60,751 nt of DNA, taken from JBPCNH01 sp051001455 (GTDB taxonomy: Bacteria; Actinomycetota; CADDZG01; WHSQ01). The notes below the pieces were generated by a model. The model did not search any database. It was given only the letters and a program-made list of their open reading frames with translations, and was not told where the DNA came from. The stretch covers positions 1 through 60,751 of the forward strand of contig JBPCNH010000041.1 of assembly GCA_051001455.1 (NCBI GenBank). The letters are read 5' to 3'. The position numbers were made by a program, and so were the translations under genes. Of this stretch, positions 50,947 to 60,047 are shown piece by piece (position 1 is the first letter of the stretch; every line of letters begins with the position of its first letter).

Positions 50947-51704
50947 GAAAGCGCTTTGCGGACCGCGGCGCGGAACTCGTCAGAGGTGAAACGTCCGGGT
51001 TGCACCTCCGCCGCATGCTGCAGCGCTGCCTCCATCTGAGCATCCGTAGCGGCGACGATCGCTTGCTTGTTGGCGATCACTCCTTGGTGCGGGTGACGCA
51101 AGACGCGCTCGGCCATCGCGCGCGCCTCCTCCATCAACTGCTCATGAGGAACCACCTTGTTCACCAGACCCGCCGTATGCGCGTCGGCAGCAGAGATCAG
51201 ATCGCCGGTCAGCAACATCTCGGAGGCGCGCCCCGTCCCTGCAACCATCTGTGTCAAGAACGCCCCGCCCGTGCCGGGGATCACGCCGAGTCGCACCCAT
51301 ATCTGACCGAAGCGCGCCGTCTCCGACGCGACCCGGAGATCGCACGCCAGAGCCAGATCCATCCCCGCTCCGACCGCGGCTCCATTCACAGCTGCTATGA
51401 CGATGGCCGGCGAGCTTCGGATCGTGCGGATCATCTGCTGGAACGAGGCATACAGAACGCTGCCGATCTCATCGGGGTCGAGATGACTCCAGCGGTCGAG
51501 CTCCTCGAGGTCTCCGCCGGCGCAGAAGGCATCGCCCTCCCCCGTCAAGATCACGACCCGGCTGCGGCGTCCCCCTTCATCGAGAGCTTCGGCCACCGAG
51601 CGCGCCAGCTCGGAGGAGAGGGCATTGCGGCGGCTGGGCCGGGCGAGGGTGACGACGCTGATGTCGCCGTCCGTATCGATGCGGATTTCATCTGATGAGA
51701 TCAC
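50943..51704 (-). CDS. Enoyl-CoA hydratase/isomerase family protein
   Basis: 253 residues of the crotonase fold. The oxyanion-hole stretches GDAFCAGGDLEEL and NGAAVGAGMDLALACD are intact. The second catalytic Glu of hydratases is kept (SEMLLTGD), but the first (PE in FGQPE) is replaced: here ARFGQIWVRLGVIPGTGG. That argues for an isomerase or another crotonase reaction rather than simple hydration. It probably acts in acyl-CoA metabolism. The downstream membrane protein overlaps its stop. Confidence 0.88.
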   Translation of the reverse strand: MISSDEIRIDTDGDISVVTLARPSRRNALSSELARSVAEALDEGGRRSRVVILTGEGDAFCAGGDLEELDRWSHLDPDEIGSVLYASFQQMIRTIRSSPAIVIAAVNGAAVGAGMDLALACDLRVASETARFGQIWVRLGVIPGTGGAFLTQMVAGTGRASEMLLTGDLISAADAHTAGLVNKVVPHEQLMEEARAMAERVLRHPHQGVIANKQAIVAATDAQMEAALQHAAEVQPGRFTSDEFRAAVRKALS

Positions 51705-51730
51705 GCGGTGAGCGTACTAAGGCCTAAGAC

Positions 51731-51763
51731 CAGCAGGGCCGCCCCTCAAGGGCGGCCCTGCTG
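51731..51763 (-). terminator. Strong hairpin terminator
   Basis: cagcagggccgccc and gggcggccctgctg form a perfect 14-bp stem with a ctcaa loop, 20 bases past the DUF5679 gene stop on the minus strand and ahead of the enoyl-CoA hydratase gene. Confidence 0.85.
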
Positions 51764-51782
51764 TAACTCGTCTCAGCCCGTC

Positions 51783-51938
51783 TTACTTTGCTTTGGTGAG
51801 CATCCTGGTTATCTTGGTCCCGCACACGGGGCACGTGCCTTGGGCGGCACGCGAACCATTCGCCAGGTCTTTGACCTCTCCCTCGAAGTCACGCTTCTCA
51901 CGGCACTTAACGCAGTAGCCGTTGTAGGTCTCGGCCAT
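51783..51938 (-). CDS. DUF5679-type zinc-ribbon protein (51 aa)
   Basis: 51 residues from ATG 51938, preceded by gagaggag. YCVKCREKRDFEGEV and GTCPVCGTKITRM give two CxxC knuckles of a zinc ribbon and match the DUF5679 pattern. It is widespread in actinobacteria and of unknown function. It ends before a strong terminator, so it appears to be a one-gene transcript. Confidence 0.85.
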   Translation of the reverse strand: MAETYNGYCVKCREKRDFEGEVKDLANGSRAAQGTCPVCGTKITRMLTKAK

Positions 51939-52039
51939 CTATCCCACGCTCCTCTCTCGAACGACCAACGCTTGGATCACCTTGGGTCCGTTAAGAGTCA
52001 ATCGTGACACCTATCCAGGCGGCGCGCCGGGATTTCCCG

Positions 52040-53026
52040 CTACGGAGCGTAGTCACTAGGGGGATTTTGTCCGCTTTCTTCGCTACTCTCCGCCTCGGGA
52101 GGCGTCCCGGCCGCGGCGGATGCCTCGGCGGGAGGGCCGGCATGCTCCACGACCGGGTCCTCCGGCGGGCGCAGGAAGCGAGGCGGAGCGCCCCGGTAAC
52201 GAGCCAGCAGGTAGGCGCAGGTGAGTCCGACCACCAGCGCCGTGATCTGGCTTCCGGTGAGCCCGAGGTAGCGCTTATCGACCCTCAGGAAGTCGGTGAT
52301 CATCCGCATGGACCCGTACCAGAGCACGAACACGATGGCCATCAGACCCGGGTTCCTCACCTTGCGGCCGATGTAGAGGAGGGTGCCGAGCAACAGAAGG
52401 GTCGAGATGAAGTCGTACAGCGCCGTCTGATGCAAGACGAGGTCGTAACAGCCGAGCGACGGCGGCTCCCCCGCTTGAAGCGCGGCCGTGTACTCGGCAG
52501 CCGGGCGCGGCGGGCCGTCGGGCGTGCCGAGGCAGCGCCACCCCAGAGCGAAATCGGTGGGCTTCCCGAGATGGTCGCTGATCACGAGGTCGCCGATGCG
52601 GCCGATCACGATCCCGAGCGCGAGCCCCGGAGCGGCGAGATCGACCATGCGCCAGAACCCCATCTTCTTCGAGCGCACGTACGGCACCGCCGCGAGGACG
52701 GCGCCGGTGATGCCCCCGAGCAACGAGATACCCCCCTCCCAGATCTTGAAGATGCCGAGGAGGTCGTCTCCGCCGCTCGTCACCTCGGAGAAGTGACCGA
52801 TCACGTAACCCACCCGAGCTCCGACGATCGCTCCGACCAACGCGTAGAAGAGCGCGTTCCAGATGTCGTTCTCGTCGGGCCCACCGAAACGTTTGGCGCG
52901 CCGCACCATCAACTGCGCGCCGGCAAGATAGCCGAGCGCGATGCCTATGCCGTGAGGAGATATCGCTACCGGGCCGATGTTGATGCGCGGGATGATCTCC
53001 CACGCCAAGGGATCGAAGAAGCTCAT
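52040..53026 (-). CDS. lgt: Prolipoprotein diacylglyceryl transferase
   Basis: 328 residues, seven or so membrane segments. It moves diacylglycerol to the lipobox Cys of prelipoproteins at the membrane, the step needed by the lipoproteins elsewhere in this window. Family stretches: PHGIGIALGYLAG near the start, GARVGYVIGHFSE, WEGGISLLGGITGAVLA, and GIVIGRIGDLVISDHLGKPT in the place of the usual GRWGNFIN. It has a soluble Pro/Glu-rich tail after residue 280. ATG 53026 overlaps the thyX stop (ATGA). The frame open far upstream is thyX shadow and is rejected. Confidence 0.92.
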   Translation of the reverse strand: MSFFDPLAWEIIPRINIGPVAISPHGIGIALGYLAGAQLMVRRAKRFGGPDENDIWNALFYALVGAIVGARVGYVIGHFSEVTSGGDDLLGIFKIWEGGISLLGGITGAVLAAVPYVRSKKMGFWRMVDLAAPGLALGIVIGRIGDLVISDHLGKPTDFALGWRCLGTPDGPPRPAAEYTAALQAGEPPSLGCYDLVLHQTALYDFISTLLLLGTLLYIGRKVRNPGLMAIVFVLWYGSMRMITDFLRVDKRYLGLTGSQITALVVGLTCAYLLARYRGAPPRFLRPPEDPVVEHAGPPAEASAAAGTPPEAESSEESGQNPPSDYAP

Positions 53027-53808
53027 ACCTTGCGGAACTCCGAGACCCAGGAACCGTCCGGCTGCACCTCGTAATCCCCGAACAACATCGGAGCCTCGGA
53101 CTTCATGATCTCGCCGACACGGTGGAACACGAAGCGCAGCTCTTCCTCTGCACCCGGTGCGGTACGCATCTCGAGCACGTGGCGCAAGGTGCGGATGTTC
53201 GCCGTCCAGATGATCATCGTCGATACCCCATCCGGCGCGATACGTCGCAGAGCGGAAGTGGCCTCCTTCTTGTCGTGGAAGGAAACGCCCTCTTCGTCCA
53301 GACCCAGCTCTTCGGCGGCAGAGATCTGGAACTCTTCGAGGGTCTCGAGGATCGAGATGATCCTGGGGCGCAGCGGTTCGAGAACATCGGGGATCCGGAA
53401 GGGCAACTCCGCCAGTCGCACGAACCGCAGGCTCTCTTGACTGAAGGCACTGCCGGCGCGGTGCCGGACGAGCTCGTGGGTGAAGACACGTGACACGTCC
53501 GAGAGGATGAAGGTGTAGTTCGCGTGCTCGAGCACCGACCCGTGTCCCGAGCGGAGGATGTTGCGCAAGTACTGCTGGCGGTCGGTGCGGATCTTCGTGA
53601 CGTTGGGGTTGAGACCCGGCTCCCACGAGCGATAGCAAGCGCGGCCGGCCGCCTCGACCAACAGCTCGCCCGGGTTCGGCTCGTCGTCTTGCTCCCGGCG
53701 ATTGCTCAGCCAGACCTCGCCGCCGACCGTCTTGAGATAGCGCTCGAGGGCGTCCAGGTCGAGGGATGGACGGGCGATCAGCTCTACCTGGGGCGTCGTC
53801 TCTCTCAT
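53023..53808 (-). CDS. thyX: Flavin-dependent thymidylate synthase ThyX
   Basis: 261 residues. ThyX makes dTMP from dUMP using FAD, NADPH and methylene-tetrahydrofolate. HGSVLEHANYTF and ELVRHRAGSAFSQESLRF carry the ThyX motif, but with eight rather than seven residues between RHR and the Ser (RHRx8S). STMIIWTANIRTLRHVLEMR near 200-220 is the conserved C-terminal substrate helix. The gene is translationally coupled to lgt. No thyA is visible. Confidence 0.9.
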   Translation of the reverse strand: MRETTPQVELIARPSLDLDALERYLKTVGGEVWLSNRREQDDEPNPGELLVEAAGRACYRSWEPGLNPNVTKIRTDRQQYLRNILRSGHGSVLEHANYTFILSDVSRVFTHELVRHRAGSAFSQESLRFVRLAELPFRIPDVLEPLRPRIISILETLEEFQISAAEELGLDEEGVSFHDKKEATSALRRIAPDGVSTMIIWTANIRTLRHVLEMRTAPGAEEELRFVFHRVGEIMKSEAPMLFGDYEVQPDGSWVSEFRKV

Positions 53809-53924
53809 GTCTCTCCTGCGGGATCGGCGGCGGAACCTCGCCAGACTACCTGCGCGCGCCGGGCACTAGACGGAGGCGCGGCCCACTCTCATGCCCGGCA
53901 GCCGCGGGGCGTATAAACCAGGGT

Positions 53925-55601
53925 ATGGCAACCGGCATGGGATCCATCAGGGCACCGAGGGGAAGCACGCTGTCCTGTAAGGGGTGGCCGCAAGAGGCCG
54001 CTCTCCGGATGTTGATGAACAACCTCGATCCAGAGGTTGCCGAGCGGCCGGAGGACCTGGTCGTCTACGGCGGGTCCGGGAAAGCGGCACGGAGCCCCGA
54101 AGCACTCGAGGCGATCATCGCGGTCCTGCGCCGGCTGGAAGGAGACGAGACCCTGCTCGTCCAGTCCGGTAAGCCGGTGGGGGTCTTCCGCACCCATCCC
54201 GGCGCGCCGAGGGTGTTGATCTCGAACTCGATGCTCGTGCCCGCCTGGGCGAACTGGGACGAGTTTCACCGCCTGGAGGGCCTCGGCCTGACGATGTACG
54301 GCCAGATGACCGCCGGGTCGTGGATCTACATCGGCACGCAAGGCATCCTCCAGGGCACCTACGAGACCCTGGCGGAGTTGGCCGAACGGAACTTCGGAGG
54401 CACTTTGCGGGGCCGCGTGGTTCTCACCGCCGGGCTCGGCGGGATGGGCGGGGCACAGCCGCTCGCCATCACCATGAATGACGGGGTCGCTCTATGCGTA
54501 GAGGTCGACCCGGCGCGCATCAAGAGGCGCCTGGACACGAGTTACCTGGACCGCGCCACCGGATCGCTCGACGAGGCCCTCGAGTGGGTGCAACGAGCGA
54601 AAGACGCCGGCACCGCCGAGTCGGTCGGACTGCTCGGGAACGCCGCCGAGGTCCTGCCCGCGCTGCTGGAGCGAGGCTTCGAGCCCGACGTCGTAACCGA
54701 TCAAACCTCATCTCACGATCTGCTCGACGGGTACGTGCCGGCGGGCCTCGACTACGACGACGCGTTGACGCTGCGCAAGGAGGACCCCGATGCTTACGTC
54801 AAACGGTCACTAGAGTCGGTCGTCGCCCACGTCGACGCGTGGCTCGGCTTCAAGCAGCGCGGCGCGGTCTGCGTCGAATACGGGAACAACATCAGGGAGC
54901 AGGCGCGCAAGGGCGGGCTCGAGAACGCGTTCGACATCCCCGGCTTCGTCGAGGCGTACGTACGTCCCCTCTTCTGCGAGGGGAAGGGGCCCTTCCGCTG
55001 GGCGGCCCTCTCGGGGGACGCGGCCGACATCCACGCAACCGATCGCGCCATCCTGGAGCTCTTCCCGGACGACGAGCGGCTGCACCGGTGGATCACCATG
55101 GCGTCGGAAAGGGTCGCCTTCCAAGGGCTACCGGCACGGATCTGCTGGCTGGGCTACGGAGAACGTGCTCGTGCGGGCCTTCGTTTCAACGAAATGGTCG
55201 ACTCGGGCGAAGTGAGCGCACCGATAGTGATCGGACGCGACCATCTCGATGCCGGGTCGGTCTCGTCTCCTTACCGCGAGACCGAGGGGATGATCGACGG
55301 CTCCGACGCGATCGCCGATTGGCCCATCCTGAACGCGCTCCTCAATACCGCCGCCGGAGCCCACTGGGTATCGGTTCATCACGGAGGAGGAGTCGGCATC
55401 GGCTACTCGATCCACGCAGGCATGGTGGTCGTGGCCGACGGCTCCGAAGACGCGCGCCAGCGGCTGCAGCGCGTGCTCACCGCCGATCCGGGCACAGGAG
55501 TGATGCGGCACGTGGACGCAGGCTACGGACGCGCTCTAGACGTAGCGCGCGAGCGCGGGGTCGACATTCCGATGGAGCCCACCCGTAGGGACGGGGTCTA
55601 A
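53925..55601 (+). CDS. hutU: Urocanate hydratase
   Basis: 558 residues, the family length, converting urocanate to imidazolonepropionate with tightly bound NAD. Family stretches: PEDLVVYGGSGKAARSPEAL, LMYGQMTAGSW-like TMYGQMTAGSWIYIGTQGI, VLTAGLGGMGGAQPLA (NAD-binding), YGNNIREQA, and HHGGGVGIGYSIHAG near the C-terminus. ATG 53925 fits homologue starts, and the longer open frame upstream is rejected. It is the first of three histidine-degradation genes. Confidence 0.96.
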   Translation: MATGMGSIRAPRGSTLSCKGWPQEAALRMLMNNLDPEVAERPEDLVVYGGSGKAARSPEALEAIIAVLRRLEGDETLLVQSGKPVGVFRTHPGAPRVLISNSMLVPAWANWDEFHRLEGLGLTMYGQMTAGSWIYIGTQGILQGTYETLAELAERNFGGTLRGRVVLTAGLGGMGGAQPLAITMNDGVALCVEVDPARIKRRLDTSYLDRATGSLDEALEWVQRAKDAGTAESVGLLGNAAEVLPALLERGFEPDVVTDQTSSHDLLDGYVPAGLDYDDALTLRKEDPDAYVKRSLESVVAHVDAWLGFKQRGAVCVEYGNNIREQARKGGLENAFDIPGFVEAYVRPLFCEGKGPFRWAALSGDAADIHATDRAILELFPDDERLHRWITMASERVAFQGLPARICWLGYGERARAGLRFNEMVDSGEVSAPIVIGRDHLDAGSVSSPYRETEGMIDGSDAIADWPILNALLNTAAGAHWVSVHHGGGVGIGYSIHAGMVVVADGSEDARQRLQRVLTADPGTGVMRHVDAGYGRALDVARERGVDIPMEPTRRDGV

Positions 55602-55611
55602 TGCACGGCCG

Positions 55612-56940
55612 CTAGGGCCTGACCCAGCCCGATGTAGCCCGGCGGACGTGGTCGCGCACCTCTCCGACATCTATCTTCACGAGCGAACCGTCGTCCACGA
55701 CGAGCTCGCCGGCGACCATCACCTTGGTGATAGCTCGCTCCGTCATGGAATTGACCACGTGCCTCTCGAGGTTGCCGTCGGGCCACAACGATGGATCGGC
55801 CAGATCGAGCGCGACTACATCGGCCCTCGATCCGGGCTCGAACCCTCCAACGGGCAGACCCAGCAGCTCGCCCCCAGCAGCGGTGCCCAGCCGGAGCATC
55901 TCCGGCGCGCCGACCGCGCCACCGTCGAGCAAGCGCGCCTTGGCCATCAGCGAAGCCTGCCGCATCTCTTCGAAGACGCTCTGCCGGTTGTTCGCACATC
56001 CACCATCCGGACCGAGAGCAACACGGATACCGCGGTCGAGCATCTCGGTGAGCCGCGCAACCCCGTCGCCGAGGAACGCGTTCGCCCCGGGACAATGCAC
56101 CACGCCCACATGGTGCTCCGCCAGAAGATCGAGCTCCTCGTCATCTACCCACACGGTGTGGATCGTGAGCAAGCGCGGGCCGAGCAACCCTTCGCGCGCC
56201 AGCAGACGTACCGGGGTGGTGCCGTAACGCTGCACCACTTGGTCGACCTCGTAGGCGGCTTCGGCGAGATGGAGATGACAGGGCACGTCGAGCTCCGCGG
56301 CCACCTCCAAGGCGCGCGCGATCGTGTCGGGAGCTGCCGCGTGCAGGGAGTGCGGAGCGGGTTGGATAGAGATCCTCGGCGCGCCGCGATACTCCTGTGC
56401 CAGAGCGATGCAGCGCGCCGCGGCGTCTTCGGCACTCTCCCGGTAGCGCGCCGGTGCGCTCGTCGGCGCGTCCATGTCGTAGAACGCGCGCGCGAACACA
56501 AGACCTATGCCCAGATCGTCCGCCGCACGCAAGACCTGCTCGGCGTTGTCGTTGCCTTGATCGTGCAGGTAGAAGAAATCGACGGTGGTGGTGACTCCGG
56601 CCAGAAGCGCTTCGGTAAAAGCGAACAAGGCACCCGCATAGATGTGGTCCGGACCGAGACGATCGGAGAACGGATACAGCACGTCGTCCCGCCAGGAGTC
56701 GAAGGAGCGGTCGTCGGCGAACCCCTTCAGCAGGTTCTGGAAAGCATGCCCGTGAGCATTGACCGTTCCGGGCATCAAGGCCACGTCACCCCAGTCCTCG
56801 ATCACCGCACCGTCGGGTGCGCCTTCGGCAGAGATCGAGGTGATCCGGTCGCCGTCGAGCACCAGCAAGCGGTCCTCGGCGAAAACTCCGTCGTCCCACA
56901 CCAGAGCGGCTCTGATGGCTCGGGTCACTACCATCTCCAT
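55612..56940 (-). CDS. hutF: Amidohydrolase, likely formimidoylglutamate deiminase (HutF type)
   Basis: 442 residues of the amidohydrolase barrel family. Metal ligands: HGHAFQNLL in NAHGHAFQ, CHLHLAEAAYEVD, LTIHTVWVDDEE, and Asp in LGPDGGCANN. By fold it could be an atrazine- or guanine-deaminase-like enzyme. Flanking by hutU and hutH makes the deiminase that turns N-formimidoylglutamate into N-formylglutamate the best guess. hutI and the deformylase hutG are not in the window. ATG 56940 lies only 31 bases from the divergent hutH start, and ATG 56934 is an alternative. Confidence 0.75.
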   Translation of the reverse strand: MEMVVTRAIRAALVWDDGVFAEDRLLVLDGDRITSISAEGAPDGAVIEDWGDVALMPGTVNAHGHAFQNLLKGFADDRSFDSWRDDVLYPFSDRLGPDHIYAGALFAFTEALLAGVTTTVDFFYLHDQGNDNAEQVLRAADDLGIGLVFARAFYDMDAPTSAPARYRESAEDAAARCIALAQEYRGAPRISIQPAPHSLHAAAPDTIARALEVAAELDVPCHLHLAEAAYEVDQVVQRYGTTPVRLLAREGLLGPRLLTIHTVWVDDEELDLLAEHHVGVVHCPGANAFLGDGVARLTEMLDRGIRVALGPDGGCANNRQSVFEEMRQASLMAKARLLDGGAVGAPEMLRLGTAAGGELLGLPVGGFEPGSRADVVALDLADPSLWPDGNLERHVVNSMTERAITKVMVAGELVVDDGSLVKIDVGEVRDHVRRATSGWVRP

Positions 56941-56971
56941 CGGTCGTGGCCACCGCTTTAGGGTGGCGATC

Positions 56972-58501
56972 ATGCCCACACTGATCGGCGCGCCGCTGAC
57001 CTTCGACGACGTTGTCCGTGTGGCCGTTCACGAGGATACGGTCGAGATCGGACCCGAGGTAGCAGACCGGATGGCGCCGGCGCGCCGGGTGATCGAGGAC
57101 GCCATCGCCTCGGGCCGCACGATGTACGGGGTCACCACCGGTTTTGGGGGACTCAGCAACGTCGACATCCCCCGCGACGAAGCCACCAAGCTCCAACGCG
57201 ACATCGTCCGCTCGCACGCCACCGCGGTCGGCACACCGCTCCCGCGGGAGGTCGTCAGGGCGATGATGCTGCTGAGGGCACGGACGTTCGCATTCGGTGT
57301 CTCCGGCGTCCGCTTCGAAGTGCTCGAGCGCTTCGTCGCGTTGCTCAATGCCAAGATCCATCCGGTCGTTCCCGCCCAGGGATCGCTGGGCGCCTCCGGT
57401 GACCTAGCGCTGCTCGCCCACCTGGCGCTGCCGCTGATGGGTGAAGGCACCGTCGAACACCAGGGCCGGATCATCGCGGCCGCCGACGCACTGGGCGAGG
57501 CCGGGATCGAGCCGCTCGAGCTGTCATTCAAGGAAGGCCTCGCGCTGGTCAACGGCACCGAAGCGATGCTGGCCCTCGGTGTGCTCGTGTGCACCCGAGC
57601 CGAGAACCTGATGACCGCTGCAGACATCGCCGGGGCGATGACGCTCGAGGCGTGTCTGGGTACGGACGCCGCTTTCGATGCGCGCTTGATCGACCTGCGC
57701 AAACATGCGGGCCCCGTCGCGGTCGCCGCCAACCTGAGGAAGCTACTCGCCGGCAGCGCCATCGTCGCGTCGCACCGGCACTCCGATCACCTGGTGCAGG
57801 ACGCGTACTCCCTCCGGTGCATGCCGCAGGTGCACGGGGCTTACCGCGACGGCATCGCCTACGTCCGGACGACCCTCGAAGCAGAGATGGCGTCCGCCAT
57901 CGACAACCCCAGCGTTCTTCCGGGAACGGACGAGGTGGTCTCCGGGGGGAACTTCCACGGCGAAGCGCTGGGGTTGGCCCTCGACCACCTCGGCCTCTGC
58001 CTCACGGGCTTCGCCACGATCTCGGAACGACGCGTTGCCCGCTTGGTGGATCCCGAGCTCAACAACGGCCTGCCCGCGTTCCTCACACCGGATCCGGGAC
58101 GCAGATCGGGGTTCATGCTCGCGCAATACACCTCGGCCTCTCTGGTGTCGGAGAACCGCAGTCTTTGCTTCCCGGCCTCTTCCGACAGCATCCCCACCTC
58201 TGCCGGACAAGAGGACCACGTCAGCATGGGCGCCACCTCCGCCCGCAAGGCGGCGGCGATCCTCGCCAACTCCGAGCACGCCATCGCGATCGAGCTGCTG
58301 GCGGCGGCGCAAGGACTCGATCTCAGGGCTCCTCTCGCTCCGGCGCCGGGAACCGGGGCGGCGCTCGGTGCGGTCCGGGCTATCTCACCCCGGCTCGACG
58401 AAGATAGGCCGCTGTCCACCGAGATAGAGGCGGTGCGAGACGAGCTCGCACGCGGTGGGATCCGAGACCGGACGGTCGAAGCGATCGACGACCTCGCCTA
58501 G
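56972..58501 (+). CDS. hutH: Histidine ammonia-lyase
   Basis: 509 residues, normal HAL length, turning histidine to urocanate and ammonia. The self-made MIO cofactor comes from the Ala-Ser-Gly in QGSLGASGDLALLAH near 140-142. Other family marks are TMYGVTTGFGGLSN, LSFKEGLALVNGTEAM, QDAYSLRCMPQVHGA, SGGNFHGEALGLALD and VSMGATSARK. ATG 56972 sits behind agggtggcg. Together with hutU and the hutF-like gene it gives part of the formylglutamate route of histidine breakdown. Confidence 0.96.
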   Translation: MPTLIGAPLTFDDVVRVAVHEDTVEIGPEVADRMAPARRVIEDAIASGRTMYGVTTGFGGLSNVDIPRDEATKLQRDIVRSHATAVGTPLPREVVRAMMLLRARTFAFGVSGVRFEVLERFVALLNAKIHPVVPAQGSLGASGDLALLAHLALPLMGEGTVEHQGRIIAAADALGEAGIEPLELSFKEGLALVNGTEAMLALGVLVCTRAENLMTAADIAGAMTLEACLGTDAAFDARLIDLRKHAGPVAVAANLRKLLAGSAIVASHRHSDHLVQDAYSLRCMPQVHGAYRDGIAYVRTTLEAEMASAIDNPSVLPGTDEVVSGGNFHGEALGLALDHLGLCLTGFATISERRVARLVDPELNNGLPAFLTPDPGRRSGFMLAQYTSASLVSENRSLCFPASSDSIPTSAGQEDHVSMGATSARKAAAILANSEHAIAIELLAAAQGLDLRAPLAPAPGTGAALGAVRAISPRLDEDRPLSTEIEAVRDELARGGIRDRTVEAIDDLA

Positions 58502-58935
58502 GAGAAGTCAGTGACCGGACTGAAGCACGCCGGGGGGGTCCAACGCAGTCTCGAGCCTCGTAGAGCTCCGTGTGCTGGCGGTCGAACCCTTCGCGACTTC
58601 ATTGCTTCGCCAGTGGTACGGATGGATCAACTCCCCTGCCGGCAAGGTCGCAGATTCCGAAGGGACCGACCGAGAACCAAATAGTGGCGGCGGCGAGGAT
58701 AAGGAGCCTTAGCGATACCGGAGCCGCCTTGACGCCACAGCGGCCGGTGCTAGGTCAGGCAGGCATCAAGCCGTCGTCCGGGAGGCTGTGGAAGGTCGGT
58801 TACGTGGCGGTCACCGCCAGGGCTGGTGATCACGACATGACCAAGGTCAGCTCCACAAACTATGGCTTGTCGGGCCGCTTAGGGTCCTGCCTGGGATCGG
58901 ATACAGGCCGGCCCGAACGCTGCATACTTCACGTC
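58502..58935. other. Spacer after hutH without a convincing gene
   Basis: About 430 bases with no supported gene. The plus frame of the next gene is open across part of it, but the composition is not protein-like before about 58900. No clear terminator or promoter was recognised. Confidence 0.4.
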
Positions 58936-59391
58936 GTGAACATCAGGAAGTGCGCGGCACCCGGGATCTTTGCCATACACGCTGCCGATGAATACCTCTC
59001 AGGCTTTCCGGAATGGGCCACACGTCATTTCGGAACTACCTCACGCCGTTTCTACGCCACATCTCACGTACTACTTGTCGCTGGTGTCACGCTTGCTGCA
59101 CATCAGCACGATAAGCATCCCGAACTGCTTGGAGCAGTTGCTTCAGGCTTCGTCGCCAACGGCCTCTTTCACCTTCGCGCGACACGGCGATTCGGCGAAC
59201 CCTCGCCCGGAGAACGTACCGCTGCGACTCTCATGATTCCGGGTGGTCTGGCGTTGCTCGTGGACCTACTCGGTCGGCGCAGCCTCGACATGCCGGGCGT
59301 CATAACGGCGCTCCTGGCCGGCATGTTGATGAATAGGGCTGCGGTCGCCAGTCTGCACCTCGACATGCCGACCTTCGAGAAGCAGAACTAG
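58936..59391 (+). CDS. HXXEE-type small membrane protein
   Basis: About 151 residues from GTG 58936. The motif IHAADEYLSGFPEWATRHFG matches the HxxEE family opening (here HAADE), and TSRRFYATSHVLLV gives the second conserved His. Four hydrophobic stretches follow (for example IPGGLALLVDLLG; VITALLAGMLMNRAAV). Members are predicted membrane proteins of unknown function. The start is uncertain, since the frame is open to 58570. The 3' end overlaps the next gene on the other strand by 4 bases. Confidence 0.7.
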   Translation: MNIRKCAAPGIFAIHAADEYLSGFPEWATRHFGTTSRRFYATSHVLLVAGVTLAAHQHDKHPELLGAVASGFVANGLFHLRATRRFGEPSPGERTAATLMIPGGLALLVDLLGRRSLDMPGVITALLAGMLMNRAAVASLHLDMPTFEKQN

Positions 59392-60047
59392 AACAGGCGC
59401 GATTGCACGCTGGGGCGAAAGAGGTCGGCGATCTCGAGCCATGTGATGACGCCACCCGCCATGAGGTCGGGGTTGTAGAGAGTCACACCTCGAACGGGAG
59501 CCTTCCCAACGCGGTTGTAGCCGAGTGCGTCGTAGTACCAGCCACTCTCGGGGAAGCCGGTCCAGTGGTCACACGGACCGGAGCTTCTCGGCAACTCCTT
59601 CGCGATCCACGCTTCGACGGCCTTGTCGTCGGTTATCTCGAGCAGCTTCGGAAGCGGGTCGTAGCTGCCCGACCCGCCGCAAAGCTCGCAACCATCCACG
59701 CTGTTGCGCACGTCGTAGTCGTCAACGTCGTCGCCTTCGTCGCTCGCGTATGAGTGCGACTCGTAGCCCTCGAAGCCGTGCTCCGAGTCGTAGAGACACG
59801 GGCAACGGCGTGAGAAGCCGACGCCTTTGATCCGGTCGAGGACGAAGCGCCGCACATCGTCCTTGATCGAGTCGATCGAGCCGTCGACGATGCCGGCTCG
59901 CAGTTGCTCCATGCGACGATTGTTACCGTCGCGTTCGTCACGGCACGCGTCGTGGATGTAGTGGTTGATCTCGTCCACGTAGCTCGCATCCTCCGCAAGA
60001 GGAGGAAGCGGCTCGTGGCACCAGTAGCAGAGCTTCGTCTCGCTCAT
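59388..60047 (-). CDS. Hypothetical Cys-containing protein (219 aa), last gene of an unknown operon
   Basis: 219 residues. N-terminal LCYWCHEPLPP with a following HDAC looks like a zinc-binding module. Further Cys pairs (RCPCLYD; CELCGGSGSYD, like a DnaJ-type CxxCxGxG) lie on both sides of an acidic low-complexity stretch (DEGDDVDDYD). A Trp-rich C-terminal part ends LFRPSVQSRLF. ATG 60047 overlaps the preceding stop as ATGA. No family recognised; such genes are common in phage-like or plasmid-derived DNA. Confidence 0.65.
   Translation of the reverse strand: MSETKLCYWCHEPLPPLAEDASYVDEINHYIHDACRDERDGNNRRMEQLRAGIVDGSIDSIKDDVRRFVLDRIKGVGFSRRCPCLYDSEHGFEGYESHSYASDEGDDVDDYDVRNSVDGCELCGGSGSYDPLPKLLEITDDKAVEAWIAKELPRSSGPCDHWTGFPESGWYYDALGYNRVGKAPVRGVTLYNPDLMAGGVITWLEIADLFRPSVQSRLF

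Noticed and set aside
53027..53638. Upstream extension of the lgt frame through thyX
   Set aside because: The extension is an alternate-frame reading of thyX. The lgt homology starts at ATG 53026, which overlaps the thyX stop.
54494..55588. 364-codon frame within hutU
   Set aside because: Arg-rich shifted reading of hutU, with no family features.
55648..56961. 437-codon plus-strand frame opposite the hutF-like gene
   Set aside because: It is the antisense shadow of a clear amidohydrolase. Its composition (His/Gln/Arg-rich, no domain) is typical of GC-rich opposite-strand frames.
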